Both the position numbers and the translations under genes were made by a program. A stretch of DNA of 64,000 nt, taken from positions 992,001-1,056,000 of the forward strand of contig NZ_SOCT01000001.1 of the NCBI RefSeq assembly GCF_004364435.1, written 5' to 3'. The number at the start of each line of letters is the position of its first letter. The first letter of the stretch is position 1. The stretch is from Pseudomonas sp. LP_7_YM. GTDB lineage: Bacteria > Pseudomonadota > Gammaproteobacteria > Pseudomonadales > Pseudomonadaceae. The notes beneath the pieces were generated by a model. The model was given only the letters and a program-made list of their open reading frames with translations, searched no databases and was not told the DNA's origin. Below are positions 54,742-64,000 of this stretch, one piece after another.

Positions 54742-55662
54742 CTATCCGCCCTTGGCCTTGCCTGCCACATCCGCCGCCGAACTCCAGATGTGCAGGGCGG
54801 CATAGGCGCGCCACGGTTTCCACGCTTCGGCACGCGCCTTGTGTAACGTCAGGCGGGTCAGACTCGGGTCCTGCAACGTCATCAGATTCATCAGCACCAG
54901 ATCCGAAGCCGGCCAGGCATCCGGGTCGCGCCAGGCACGCATGGCGATGTACTCGACAGTCCAGGGACCGATGCCGGGCATGGCCAATAACTGACGACGC
55001 AACTCAGCCACATCGCCTTGACTGACCTTTATTGGAATTTCGCCACTGGCCACCGCTGCCGCCACGCGTTGCAGGGTTTGCACCCGCTTGCCGGGCATGC
55101 CGATCTTGTCCAGATCGACCCGCGCCAGCGCATCGGGGGTGGGAAAGCGCCAACCCAATTGATCGAACGGACTGTCGGGAACCTGAACCCCTGCCCTTTG
55201 CACCAGCCGACCGACGATGGTGGTGGCGCCCTTCACACTCACCTGCTGGCCGACGATGGTGCGTACCATCAGCTCGAACCCGGAAAACGCCCCCGGCACA
55301 CGCAGTCCGGGCCGTCGCCGCACTAACGAAGCCAGCCACGGATCGGTGGACAGGCAAGCGTCGATCTCATTCGGCATGGCGTGCAGATCGAACATATGCG
55401 AAATCGGCTCGACCAGGTCATCGATATGGCGGCTGACCTCGCCATGCACAGTCGCCACCAAATGATCACCCTGTGGCGCCATCGCCACCGACAGCGTTCC
55501 AAGACTGCCTTTGAACTCGATATTGCGCAGGTACGCGCCATCAATCACCGCCTCCACGCCCGCTGTCATGCGCGCAGCGAAGAAGTCGAGCATGCGCTGC
55601 CAGTCGAAGGGAGGGTTGAACGGTAAGAGGCGGGTGGCCTGGGGGTAAAGGGTTTCTGGCAT
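54742..55662 (-). CDS. alkA: DNA-3-methyladenine glycosylase II
   Basis: A 306-residue AlkA-type glycosylase: an N-terminal AlkA_N-like domain (1-125), HhH-GPD domain with LLAMPGIGPWTVEYIAMRAW (about 215-234) and the catalytic Asp soon after in WPASDLVL. Removes alkylated purines, complementing ogt. The start at 55662 (MPETLYPQA) is preferred to an upstream one by length and composition. Confidence 0.92.
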   Translation of the reverse strand: MPETLYPQATRLLPFNPPFDWQRMLDFFAARMTAGVEAVIDGAYLRNIEFKGSLGTLSVAMAPQGDHLVATVHGEVSRHIDDLVEPISHMFDLHAMPNEIDACLSTDPWLASLVRRRPGLRVPGAFSGFELMVRTIVGQQVSVKGATTIVGRLVQRAGVQVPDSPFDQLGWRFPTPDALARVDLDKIGMPGKRVQTLQRVAAAVASGEIPIKVSQGDVAELRRQLLAMPGIGPWTVEYIAMRAWRDPDAWPASDLVLMNLMTLQDPSLTRLTLHKARAEAWKPWRAYAALHIWSSAADVAGKAKGG

Positions 55663-55826
55663 ATGTAAGATTCGGCAGCGATCAGAGTGGCTGAACGCTA
55701 ACGCAGTCACCGGCGCAATACAAAAGTCATTCTGTGCGCGCCTTCCGGGCGCGCCGCAGGACCTGGGGGAGTTTTGAGGATTTTCCGGACCTTTTTACGA
55801 AACTGAGTCCGTAGAGGCTTGATGCC

Positions 55827-56507
55827 TTATGTCGGACACCCTACTGCCCCGTCGTTCAGGTTCTGTTTGTGATTTTCGTACTGCAACGTGGCTTTGCCGT
55901 CATTCCATTTCAGGGTCAGGACCAGCACTGAGTCGAAGTCGTCTCCCATCCAGTCCTTGACCAGTGTGAGGTCCTCGCCCGACGCTTCCTGAGCAACCTT
56001 GTTGATCAGTTCCGGCAGATAGCCGTGGGACCAGGCGGTGTAGATCGTGGCGTCGTGGTATTTGTCGCGCGTCAGCTCGTCGGCCAGATCACTGGTGTCA
56101 TTGGCGGCGAAATCGATGTTGATCGGCAGGCCGAGTTTGATTGCGCTGGGGCCGACGGTCATCAGAGGCCGCAGATAGCTGTACGACTGATCGCCATCCC
56201 CTTCCTCCACATGGCGGCTCGGATTGGCAGCAAAGATGAAGTCGGCCTTGCCAAAGGTCTGCGGCAATACGGTGGACAGGTCGATGGCGCGATTCAAGCC
56301 CTGGCAATTCAATTGGCCAAGGCCCAGGTCGGGCTTCTCGGCGTGTCGCAGAAAAACCAGGGTCTGCGTGCCGTTCTTGGGATCGGCATGAACCGACCTG
56401 CCCGCACTGAACCAGAACACCGCTGAACAGATCAGCAGAATCGGCAAGAGGAAATAGGCAATACGCTGCAGGGCGGAAGAAGAAGCCGGGGGTTTGAAAA
56501 AGGTCAT
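55827..56507 (-). CDS. membrane-anchored or secreted histidine phosphatase-like protein
   Basis: A 226-residue protein with an N-terminal hydrophobic anchor (about 15-36, AYFLLPILLICSAVFWFSAG), then LVFLRHAEKPDLG, the phospho-acceptor RHx motif of the histidine phosphatase superfamily, and a later AWSHGYLPELIN that may hold the second catalytic His. Substrate unknown. The start at 56507 is one of two in frame. Confidence 0.82.
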   Translation of the reverse strand: MTFFKPPASSSALQRIAYFLLPILLICSAVFWFSAGRSVHADPKNGTQTLVFLRHAEKPDLGLGQLNCQGLNRAIDLSTVLPQTFGKADFIFAANPSRHVEEGDGDQSYSYLRPLMTVGPSAIKLGLPINIDFAANDTSDLADELTRDKYHDATIYTAWSHGYLPELINKVAQEASGEDLTLVKDWMGDDFDSVLVLTLKWNDGKATLQYENHKQNLNDGAVGCPT

Positions 56508-56718
56508 GATGGCCTGGGTTCTGATGATGCGTGAGGGGCGTAGTGCCCTTTGCAACGTCCTTGTGAACTGGCATTTCGCTAGCAGATGCAGCCTATCGAA
56601 GCTTTATGTCCGTATGAGGAATGCCCATCAGATATGAAATAACTTCAGAGGTTGCATGCAAACCGCTGATTTGCCGAATTAATCGCCCGACGGTATGTAA
56701 GCAAATGTACCAAAGCCA

Positions 56719-57855
56719 CTAGGCAGTGACCTCGGGTGCCTTGTACCGGCTGCACGCCAGGGCGCTGACGACCACTGCGATACCCGCCAGGCTGTAGATC
56801 CAGGACGGCGATGCAAGGGGCAGCAACACCCCGGCCAGCAAGGGGCCTACGCCGGCGCCGACATCACGCCAGACGGCATTCCCCGCCAGCGCCTGAACCC
56901 TGCCCACCCCCGGATTGCGCTCGGCGACAAGGGTTGTGACCAGCGGCAATTGCAGTGCACGCAAAATCAGCACTGCGCCTGCGCCGACAATCAGCCAGTG
57001 AAAACCAAATGCGGTGAGGGCCAGCGTGGTCAGCGCCGAAAACAGCACAAGCATGCGCACCGCGCCATAGCTGGCGGCAGCCCGACCACCCAACGGGCTG
57101 AGGAGCATTTCCGAGACGTAACGCAGGGCCAGCAACACGCCGGCGATGAACACCGCGTTGCCGCCGAGCACTGACTGCGCCTGCAACGACAGACCAAAAA
57201 TGAACAGCCCGTCCAGCGCAACGCCTTCTATGAAGGACCACAGTGCGACACTGTCCGGAGCCTTGAAGCGGCGTCCATTAGCACTCGGCATGGCATGGGG
57301 AATAGCGGGCAACCCTTTGGCGATCAGCAATCCGGCCAGAGAGAAGAATGCCAGGATCAGGAAGATCACCCGTGGTCCGAAGTACAGGCTGATCAACGCC
57401 CCTATCGGCAAAGCCAGCATGGGGCCGACCGCGATGATTGCCCGGGAGGTGCCCGATCTGCGCGCTGCGCCCGCAGGATCCGACGTCGCCAGCGCTTGAG
57501 TCGACAGGTTCAGCGCGGCATAACTCAGCCCCCAGCCCAGCCGCAGGATCAGCAACCACCAAAACCCCGAGATGAAGGAATTGCCCAGCGCGCAGATCAT
57601 CGAGACAGTCGCCGCCAGCATCACTGCTGCCCGGTCGCCACGACTCGCGTAAAACCGCACCACATAGCTGTAGCCGAAGATGCGCACCAGGCGGTTGGCG
57701 GCGAGCAGTATGCCGGCTTCGGCCAGACTGATACCAAATGCATCGGCATTCATCGGCAGCAACAGGTACAGCAGGACATCGCTTGGCAGGCAAAAACTCA
57801 GCACGGTTGCTGAACGGCGGGAAGCTGAATCGGCATCTCGGGCAGTGGCGGACAT
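56719..57855 (-). CDS. MFS transporter
   Basis: A 378-residue major facilitator protein with about twelve hydrophobic segments; the loop 2-3 motif is diverged (RLVRIFGYSYVVRFYASRGDRAAVM). Substrate not predictable. It stands alone; the 360 bases after its start, toward the ABC genes at 58219, show no further gene. Confidence 0.87.
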   Translation of the reverse strand: MSATARDADSASRRSATVLSFCLPSDVLLYLLLPMNADAFGISLAEAGILLAANRLVRIFGYSYVVRFYASRGDRAAVMLAATVSMICALGNSFISGFWWLLILRLGWGLSYAALNLSTQALATSDPAGAARRSGTSRAIIAVGPMLALPIGALISLYFGPRVIFLILAFFSLAGLLIAKGLPAIPHAMPSANGRRFKAPDSVALWSFIEGVALDGLFIFGLSLQAQSVLGGNAVFIAGVLLALRYVSEMLLSPLGGRAAASYGAVRMLVLFSALTTLALTAFGFHWLIVGAGAVLILRALQLPLVTTLVAERNPGVGRVQALAGNAVWRDVGAGVGPLLAGVLLPLASPSWIYSLAGIAVVVSALACSRYKAPEVTA

Positions 57856-58218
57856 GCGCAGACCATTCCTGTAACACAAATGAAAGACGCAGGATGCAGA
57901 CGGCTGGCGCAGCTGACAACTGTTTTGATCCCGCCTCGCAGGTCTCGATAACTAGGCAGGGCGGCACTTCGCAGGCGTTATCAGCCAGTAATCCGCACAG
58001 CCAACGCGCCCTGTTTATCCAGCAACAGCGATTCAACAGAACGTTTTTCAAGCAACTTCTGCAACAGCGTCGTTCTCCTGAAAACACCCAATCGAAAGCG
58101 GAAACCGCTCATGGCACAGAGCCTGCATTATTCCATTTACGCAGGCTGACTCGCGCTGACTGCTGGTTTCGAAATAAGCAGTTCCGTGCAGCTTTCACTC
58201 CCTTGACTGGACTTGATC

Positions 58219-59205
58219 ATGACCGCCTTCCCTCGCCTGCCTGCCTCATTGAAACGCCTTGCCGGGGTGCTAGCCCTGACGTTGCACCCCCTCACCCAAG
58301 CTGCTGAAGCGCCACCTGCTGAAGTCCATCTGGACTACGCCTATTACTCCCCCGTCAGCCTGGTGCTCAAACATTTCGGCTGGTTGGAAGCAGCGCTGCC
58401 AGACACAAAAGTCAGCTGGGTCTTCAGTCAGGGCAGTAACCGTTCGCTGGAATACCTGAACAGCGCAGGCGTCGATTTCGCGTCTTCGGCGAGCCTGTCT
58501 GCGGTACTGGCCCGCGCCAACGGCAGCCCGATCAAATCGGTCTACGTTTACAGCCGCGCAGAATGGACCGCGCTGGTGGTGCGCAAGGATTCACCGCTGA
58601 ACAGCGTGGCCGATCTCAAAGGCAAGAAGATTGCCGCCACCAAGGGCACCGACCCTTACCTGTTTACCCTGCGCGCGCTGCAGCAGGCCAAACTGACCAA
58701 GGACGACGTCGAGCTGCTGCACCTGCAACACCCGGACGGCCGAATCGCTCTGGAGAAAGGCGATGTCGACGCCTGGGCCGGTCTCGACCCGCACATGGCC
58801 GCCAGCGAAATCCAGGCCGGTTCGCGCTTGCTGTATCGCAACAAGGACTTCAACAGCTACGGCGTGGTCAGCGTGACCGAGCGCTATGCCAAGGAACACC
58901 CGGATGCGATCAAGACGGTGATCGGCGCCTATGAAAAAGCCCGTGAGTGGTCGCTGAAAAACCCCGACGAGTTCGCCCGATTGCTGGCCACCGAATCCGG
59001 CCTGCCGCTGGACGTCGCCAAATTGCAGCTGACCCGTACCGACCTCAGCACCCCGCAACTGACGGACAAGGACGTGACGGCGTCCAAAGCCGCGGCGCCG
59101 ATTCTGGTTTCCGAGGAACTGGTGCGCAAAGGCACGAATGTCGATCAGGTCATTGACCAGTTGATCGATCCCGCTTTCGGTAATGCAGTCATCGGCAAGC
59201 CATGA
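58219..59205 (+). CDS. ABC aliphatic sulfonate-type substrate-binding protein
   Basis: A 328-residue periplasmic protein with a signal peptide (cut near TQAAEA, about residue 29) and the SsuA/NrtT-like fold: VHLDYAYYSPVSLVLKHFGWLEAALP, GVDFASSASLSAVLARANG, VADLKGKKIAATKGTDPYLF. Such proteins bind sulfonates, taurine or similar. The start may be ATG 58219; a TTG two codons earlier is open. Overlaps the permease by four bases. Confidence 0.9.
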   Translation: MTAFPRLPASLKRLAGVLALTLHPLTQAAEAPPAEVHLDYAYYSPVSLVLKHFGWLEAALPDTKVSWVFSQGSNRSLEYLNSAGVDFASSASLSAVLARANGSPIKSVYVYSRAEWTALVVRKDSPLNSVADLKGKKIAATKGTDPYLFTLRALQQAKLTKDDVELLHLQHPDGRIALEKGDVDAWAGLDPHMAASEIQAGSRLLYRNKDFNSYGVVSVTERYAKEHPDAIKTVIGAYEKAREWSLKNPDEFARLLATESGLPLDVAKLQLTRTDLSTPQLTDKDVTASKAAAPILVSEELVRKGTNVDQVIDQLIDPAFGNAVIGKP

Positions 59206-60035
59206 GCGATTACAGAGTTCAGGTACTGAGTTGCGAAGAGATCACAGCACCTGCGCAATCCGCGACACCGCGCCGCTGGCGCGTACGCCTTAAGGGCTTG
59301 ATCGTGCCTGTGGCGATCCTGCTGGTGCTGGAAATTGCGGTACGCATTGGCTGGGTGCAGTCCTACCAGATGCCTGCGCCCAGCGAGATCTTTTCAACGC
59401 TGACCGATCTGGCCAATGGTGCGCTGTGGAAGCACATCGGGGCCAGCCTTGTGAGGGTGCTGAGCGGGTTTGCGATCGGTGCGGGTCTGGCGTTGCTGTT
59501 CGCCGCCTGGGTGGGCCTAAGCCGCGAGGCCGAAGCCTACCTGGAACCGACTTTCGCTGGCCTGCGTTCGATTCCAAGCTTGGCCTGGGTGCCATTGCTG
59601 TTGCTATGGCTAGGGATCGGCGAGACGTCGAAAATTGTCCTGATCGCCATCGGTGCGTTTTTTCCCGTCTACCTCAATGGCGTCGCGGCCATTCGTGGGA
59701 TTGATCGCAAGCTAGTCGAAGTCGGCAAGATGTACCGCTTCAGCCAGTGGCAGATGATTGTGCATCTGTTTCTGCCCGCCGCCCTGCCCGGCCTGTTCAC
59801 CGGATTGCGCTCGGGATTGAGCCTGGCCTGGATGTTTCTGGTGGCGGCCGAGCTGATCGCCGCCACCAAGGGCCTTGGTTACCTGCTCAGCGATGGGCGG
59901 GAGACATCGCGCCCGGACATCGTGCTGGCGGCCATCATCGTCCTCGCGTTGTCGGGCAAACTCAGCGATGGCGTACTGGCGATGCTGGAGAAGCGATTTC
60001 TGGCATGGCGCGATACGTTCAAAGGTCAAGGCTGA
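59202..60035 (+). CDS. ABC transporter permease (SsuC family)
   Basis: A 277-residue BPD-type inner-membrane permease, five to six hydrophobic segments, with the EAA loop FFPVYLNGVAAIRGIDRKLVEVGKMYRF (about 150-177). It pairs with the upstream binding protein. No ATPase gene follows in the window, unlike typical ssu operons, so an ATPase from elsewhere must be used. Confidence 0.92.
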   Translation: MSDYRVQVLSCEEITAPAQSATPRRWRVRLKGLIVPVAILLVLEIAVRIGWVQSYQMPAPSEIFSTLTDLANGALWKHIGASLVRVLSGFAIGAGLALLFAAWVGLSREAEAYLEPTFAGLRSIPSLAWVPLLLLWLGIGETSKIVLIAIGAFFPVYLNGVAAIRGIDRKLVEVGKMYRFSQWQMIVHLFLPAALPGLFTGLRSGLSLAWMFLVAAELIAATKGLGYLLSDGRETSRPDIVLAAIIVLALSGKLSDGVLAMLEKRFLAWRDTFKGQG

Positions 60036-60223
60036 TCCGAAGCCTGCCACAAATGCCACCAGTTGCTTCTGGCCAGTGGCCGTAGGAACTCTGCCGGGGG
60101 GGTGCCTACGACAACGGCCCGGAATCAATAGCAGACGGCGTCGACCATCCACTGATGGCGTCAGCCCTGAGGTCACCTTTCATCCAATCCCACGTTGACG
60201 ACGCCCACGCTTTGATGTTTCCC

Positions 60224-60237
60224 TGAAACCGGTTTCA
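60224..60237. promoter_or_regulatory. PtxS operator upstream of ptxS
   Basis: TGAAACCGGTTTCA, a perfect 14-bp palindrome identical to the known Pseudomonas PtxS site, 58 bases before the ptxS start: autoregulation. Confidence 0.93.
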
Positions 60238-60295
60238 GAGCAGCAACCTGCGCTATAGCGTCAAGCCTGCTGATAATTCCAATAAGGTTCAGGCC

Positions 60296-61321
60296 GTGAA
60301 CAGTATCTCCACCCCGACGCGGACCCGCGTCACCATGAACGACGTCGCCGATCTGGCCGGCGTATCAAAAGCCAGCGTCTCCCGGTTCATCGGTGAAGAC
60401 CGTCAACTGCTCTCCGAGTCCATCGCCCGCCGCATCGAGCAGGCCATCGACACCTTGGGTTATCGTCCCAACCAGATGGCCCGTGGCCTGAAGCGCGGTC
60501 GTACCCGGCTGATCGGCATGCTGGTGGCCGACATCCGCAATCCCTACTCCATTGCCGTGATGCACGGCGTCGAAACCGCTTGTCGCAAACACGGCTACAG
60601 CCTGGTGGTGTGTAACACCGATCGGGACCACGAGCAGGAGCGTTTGCATCTGCAGGCGCTGCGTTCCTACAACATCGAGGGCCTGATCGTGAACACCCTC
60701 GGTCATCACCTTGGCGAGTTGCGCGAACTGCACAGCGAGCTGCCGATGGTACTGGTGGATCGCAAGGTCGATGAGCTGGAAAGCGATCTGGTCGGGTTGG
60801 ACAACGTCGCTACGGTGGCTCAAGCGCTGGATCACCTGCAGCAGGCGGGCTACCGCGACATCCTGATGGTCACGGAACCACAGGACGGCACCAGTTCGAG
60901 AGTCGAGCGCGTCGACGCCTTCTCCGCCAACCTTGCTAACCGTCCCGACATGCGCGGTCAAGTCTGCGAAACCGGTGAAACGCTCCACAGTGCGCTGCGC
61001 ACGTTCCTCGATCAGCATGGGCACGGCCCCAAGGCGCTGTTTACTGGCAACGGTATCGCGACCCTGAGCACCACACGCCTGCTGCACGAGCTGGGCTGCC
61101 ACCTGTTCGATGACATTGGGCTGATCGCCCTTGACGAGCTGGATTGGTATCCCTTGGTCGGCAGCGGCATCACTTCCCTTGCCCAACCCACCCACGACAT
61201 CGGTGTCACTGCCTTCGAATGCCTGCTCAGTCGGCTGCGCGGCGACCCGGAACCTGTGCGGGTATACGACTTTCCTGCTCAGCTGATCGTGCGCGGCTCT
61301 ACGCGACGACGACGATCCTGA
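60296..61321 (+). CDS. ptxS: PtxS, LacI-family 2-ketogluconate repressor
   Basis: A 341-residue LacI/GalR repressor: helix-turn-helix TMNDVADLAGVSKASVSRFIGEDRQLLSESIARRI (residues 13-47) and sugar domain. Starts with GTG. Perfect PtxS boxes lie before it and before kguE, and it is adjacent to kguE-K-T, so the identity is firm. In Pseudomonas 2-ketogluconate releases PtxS. Confidence 0.93.
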   Translation: MNSISTPTRTRVTMNDVADLAGVSKASVSRFIGEDRQLLSESIARRIEQAIDTLGYRPNQMARGLKRGRTRLIGMLVADIRNPYSIAVMHGVETACRKHGYSLVVCNTDRDHEQERLHLQALRSYNIEGLIVNTLGHHLGELRELHSELPMVLVDRKVDELESDLVGLDNVATVAQALDHLQQAGYRDILMVTEPQDGTSSRVERVDAFSANLANRPDMRGQVCETGETLHSALRTFLDQHGHGPKALFTGNGIATLSTTRLLHELGCHLFDDIGLIALDELDWYPLVGSGITSLAQPTHDIGVTAFECLLSRLRGDPEPVRVYDFPAQLIVRGSTRRRRS

Positions 61322-61427
61322 GCTGAAGCGTCCGGGCTAATCTTCGGGCCAGCCGCAGTCAGCGCCGCAAGTCAGCAGCCCTGTTTTTTTGGCGAACTTT
61401 TTTCGAGTTCGTCAGTTCGAAGCAAAA

Positions 61428-61441
61428 TGAAACCGGTTTCA
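61428..61441. promoter_or_regulatory. PtxS operator upstream of kguE
   Basis: A second exact TGAAACCGGTTTCA, 13 bases before the kguE start codon. Confidence 0.93.
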
Positions 61442-61454
61442 GAGGATAAAAATA

Positions 61455-62276
61455 ATGAGCCGATTCCCCGTTGCCATCAGCCTGGGCGCCTTTGGTGCCG
61501 ACCTCGTACGTGAGCGCGGCCAAGCCAGCTTCATTGCGTTGCTGGTGGAGGCCGGCGTCACCCGCATTGAGCTGCGCGAAGAACTGTTCACTACAAACCT
61601 TGCCGACGAAAATTTCCCGGCACTGGCCGAAGCCATTCGTGCGCAAGGTCTGGAATGCTTGTACTCGGCGCCTCTGGAGTTGTGGATCGAAGGCCAGAAT
61701 GCACCCAATGCGCAACTGCAACCTACGCTGGAGCGCGCAGCTGCCTGTGGCGCCGCGTGGTTGAAGGTTTCCCTCGGCCATTTCACCGACGACAGTGACG
61801 TCGCCGCGCTGGCTGATCGCCTGGCGCGGCACGAGGTGCACTTGCTGGTGGAAAACGATCAGACGCCACAAGGCGGCACTGTGCAACCGCTGACCCGTTT
61901 CTTCGCACGGGTAGAAGCCCTGCAAATGCCCATTGGCATGACCTTCGATATCGGCAACTGGCTGTGGCAGGCGCAATCGGCCAGCGCGGCGGCGCTTCAA
62001 CTCGGGCGCTACGTCCAATACCTGCATTGCAAGGCGGTTTCGCGCAATGCCGCCGGCAAACTCATTGCTGTGCCGCCGGGTCAGAGCGATCTGCACCTGT
62101 GGGAGCAATTGTTGAAGCACATGCCGGTCGGCCTGCCCCGCGCAATCGAATACCCCCTGCAAGGCGATGATCTGCTGCAGGTGACACGCCTGCAGGTCCA
62201 GACCCTCGCCCGGCTCGGAGCTGCCCTGCATCAGCCCAACCTCACCCCGACGCTGGAGGCCGTGAGCCATGTCTGA
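61455..62276 (+). CDS. kguE: KguE, TIM-barrel epimerase-like protein of 2-ketogluconate use
   Basis: A 273-residue AP-endonuclease-2-like TIM barrel ([26 protein letters not shown] start; likely metal ligands in LLVENDQTP and MTFDIGNW). First gene of the kgu operon under PtxS. The exact reaction of KguE is poorly defined; the name is by context and family. It overlaps kguK by 8 bases. Confidence 0.9.
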   Translation: MSRFPVAISLGAFGADLVRERGQASFIALLVEAGVTRIELREELFTTNLADENFPALAEAIRAQGLECLYSAPLELWIEGQNAPNAQLQPTLERAAACGAAWLKVSLGHFTDDSDVAALADRLARHEVHLLVENDQTPQGGTVQPLTRFFARVEALQMPIGMTFDIGNWLWQAQSASAAALQLGRYVQYLHCKAVSRNAAGKLIAVPPGQSDLHLWEQLLKHMPVGLPRAIEYPLQGDDLLQVTRLQVQTLARLGAALHQPNLTPTLEAVSHV

Positions 62277-63234
62277 GATCGATATTCTCTCCTTCGGCGA
62301 GACCATGACCATGCTGGTCGCCGAACAGAGCGGTAACCTGGCCGCTGTCAGGCACTTCGAAAAACGCATCGCAGGGGCCGACAGCAATGTTGCCATCGGC
62401 CTGTCACGCCTGGGCTTCAAGGTGGCATGGCTGAGCCGTGTGGGTCACGACTCCATGGGCCGTTTCGTGACGGACAGCCTGACGGCAGAGGGCGTCGATT
62501 GCAGCCATGTGGCGATTGACCCTGCGCACCCCACCGGCTTTCAGTTCAAGTCCCTGGAGCTCGACGGTGCAGACCCGGTGGTCGAGTATTTCCGCAGGGG
62601 CTCGGCGGCCAGTCATCTGTCAGTCAATGACATCGTTCCTGATCTGCTCAAGGCGCGGCACCTGCACGCCACCGGCATTCCGGCAGCGCTATCGGACAGC
62701 TGCCGGGAGCTGTCCCAGGTGTTGATGACGCAAATGCGCGATGCCGGTCGCAGCGTCTCGTTTGACCCCAACCTGCGGCCTTCACTGTGGTCGAGTCAGG
62801 CGCTGATGATTCGTGAGGTCAACCACCTTGCCAGCCTCGCGCACTGGGTTATGCCAGGCATGGCCGAAGGCGAATTGCTGACCGGCTTCGACACCCCGGC
62901 CGATATCGCCAGCTTCTATCTGGACCTGGGCGTTGAAGCCGTAGTGATCAAGCTCGGCGCCAAAGGCGCGTATTACCGCACGCAACTGAATGAGGCTTTC
63001 GTGCCCGGCGTCGTCGTGCCCAAGGTGATCGACACCGTCGGCGCGGGCGATGGCTTCGCTGTGGGCGTGATCAGTGCGCTGCTGGAAAATCTTGATTTCG
63101 CTCAAGCCACCGGCCGGGGCAACTGGATCGGCAGCCAGGCCGTTCAAAGCCGCGGCGATATGGAGGGCTTGCCGACCTTGGCCGAACTGCGTGCCGGCCA
63201 AGCGCAACCGGCAGCCCGACGACACAGCGCCTGA
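62269..63234 (+). CDS. kguK: KguK, 2-ketogluconate kinase
   Basis: A 321-residue PfkB/ribokinase-family sugar kinase: N-terminal [14 protein letters not shown] and [16 protein letters not shown]-terminal [19 protein letters not shown] with the catalytic Asp (about residue 255). In Pseudomonas it phosphorylates 2-ketogluconate at C6. Followed after 66 bases by kguT. Confidence 0.93.
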   Translation: MSEIDILSFGETMTMLVAEQSGNLAAVRHFEKRIAGADSNVAIGLSRLGFKVAWLSRVGHDSMGRFVTDSLTAEGVDCSHVAIDPAHPTGFQFKSLELDGADPVVEYFRRGSAASHLSVNDIVPDLLKARHLHATGIPAALSDSCRELSQVLMTQMRDAGRSVSFDPNLRPSLWSSQALMIREVNHLASLAHWVMPGMAEGELLTGFDTPADIASFYLDLGVEAVVIKLGAKGAYYRTQLNEAFVPGVVVPKVIDTVGAGDGFAVGVISALLENLDFAQATGRGNWIGSQAVQSRGDMEGLPTLAELRAGQAQPAARRHSA

Positions 63235-63300
63235 CCGATCGTGAAAGGTTTGTCCCTATCACCTGCTGCGACAAGAACAACACCCTCAGGGAGTCCGACA

Positions 63301-64000
63301 TGGAAAAGCTACTCGAAACCGTAAAGCACGCGGGTCTCAAACGCCGTTGGCTGCTGATCATGCCCATCGTGTTCATCACTTACAGCCTGGCCTACCTGGA
63401 CCGCGCCAACTATGGCTTTGCCACTGCTTCGGGCATGGCCGAGGACCTGAACATCACCCCCGGCATGTCGTCGTTGCTGGGGGCGCTGTTCTTCCTCGGT
63501 TACTTCTTCTTCCAGGTGCCCGGCGCAATTTACGCGCAAAAGAAAAGCGTGAAAAAGCTGATTTTTGTCAGTCTGATTCTCTGGGGCGCTTTGGCGACGC
63601 TCACCGGGATCGTCTCCAACGCCTACATGCTGATCGGCATCCGCTTCATGCTCGGCGTCGTCGAAGCGGCCGTGATGCCCGCCATGCTGGTGTACCTGTG
63701 CTACTGGTTCACCAAGGCCGAGCGCTCGCGGGCTAACACTGTGCTGATCCTCGGCAATCCAGCGACCATGCTGTGGATGTCGGTGGTGTCCGGCTATCTG
63801 GTGGCGCATTTCAGTTGGCGCTGGATGTTCATCGTTGAGGGCATCCCGGCGGTGGTCTGGGCCTTTATCTGGTGGCGTCTGGTGGATGAACGTCCGGCTC
63901 AGGCCAAATGGCTGACGGCGCAAGAGAAAACCGAACTGCAGTCACGGCTGGACGCAGAGCAAGTCGGTATCAAGCCAGTGAAAAATTACGCCCAGGCCTT
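63301..64000 (+). CDS. kguT: KguT, 2-ketogluconate MFS transporter (truncated by window edge)
   Basis: The first 233 residues of an anion:cation-symporter MFS protein: MEKLLETVKHAGLKRRWLLI start, helix 1 IMPIVFITYSLAYLDRANYG, GALFFLGYFFFQVPGAIYA, GVVEAAVMPAMLVYLCYWF. Six membrane segments are visible before the edge. By order (kguE-kguK-kguT) and family it should import 2-ketogluconate; kguD would follow outside the window. A GGGAG site precedes the ATG. Confidence 0.9.

Overview
The window reads as a chromosomal segment of a plant-associated Pseudomonas, most likely of the P. syringae complex or a close relative. It is GC-rich, carries a Hrp1-type type III secretion (T3SS) island with HrpL/HrpR/HrpS control, and has Pseudomonas-specific elements: a PtxS-controlled 2-ketogluconate cluster, a lexA2-imuA-imuB-dnaE2 cassette, and REP-like palindromes.

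Region 1 (0-23.3 kb) is the T3SS island. On the minus strand hrpK, a harpin/lytic-transglycosylase gene (hopP1-like) and a candidate effector form one operon with a Hrp box in front. hrpL (minus, sigma-54-type promoter) diverges from hrpJ-hrcV-hrpQ-hrcN-hrpO-hrpP-hrcQa-hrcQb-hrcR-S-T-U (plus, Hrp box). hrpR-hrpS and an HrpH-like transglycosylase with its own Hrp box lie on the minus strand further right. The normal content between hrcU and hrpS, two whole operons encoding the secretin, inner ring, pilin, harpin HrpZ and accessory proteins, is absent. In its place are dps and the wreck of a sensor-kinase gene. AvrE, HopM1 and similar conserved effectors are also absent from the window.

Region 2 (23.4-26.7 kb) holds small chromosomal genes (an SRPBCC protein, a secreted Asn/Gly/Thr-rich repeat protein, an acetyltransferase, an unknown protein) and a broken DUF1989 gene. 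Region 3 (26.7-36.3 kb) is a catabolic island: a TIM-barrel isomerase, ferredoxin reductase, Rieske ferredoxin and membrane desaturase-like oxygenase (the MocDEF set of rhizopine catabolism), a 2-oxoglutarate-type dioxygenase, an SDR, a Gfo/Idh/MocA dehydrogenase and two LacI regulators. I infer a (methyl)inositol or inosamine-like substrate. An MCP remnant follows.

Region 4 (36.3-42.1 kb) is the SOS mutagenesis operon dnaE2-imuB-imuA-lexA2 with a LexA2-type operator. Region 5 (42.3-53.0 kb) is a Rut-like catabolic island: DUF1185 protein, alpha/beta hydrolase, aldehyde dehydrogenase, two near-duplicate flavin reductases, a luciferase-like monooxygenase, an NCS1 permease, a RibB-type flavin synthesis gene, a Nudix hydrolase, a DUF1330 protein and a GntR/FCD regulator. 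Five copies of a GGTATACC-centred palindrome sit in its promoters. It looks like an undescribed or little-described flavin-dependent N-heterocycle pathway.

Region 6 (53.2-60.0 kb) has an isocitrate-lyase-like enzyme, alkylation repair genes (ogt, alkA), a histidine phosphatase, an MFS transporter, and a substrate-binding protein plus permease of an ABC importer without an ATPase. Region 7 (60.2-64 kb) is ptxS-kguE-kguK-kguT with two perfect PtxS operators; it runs off the right edge.
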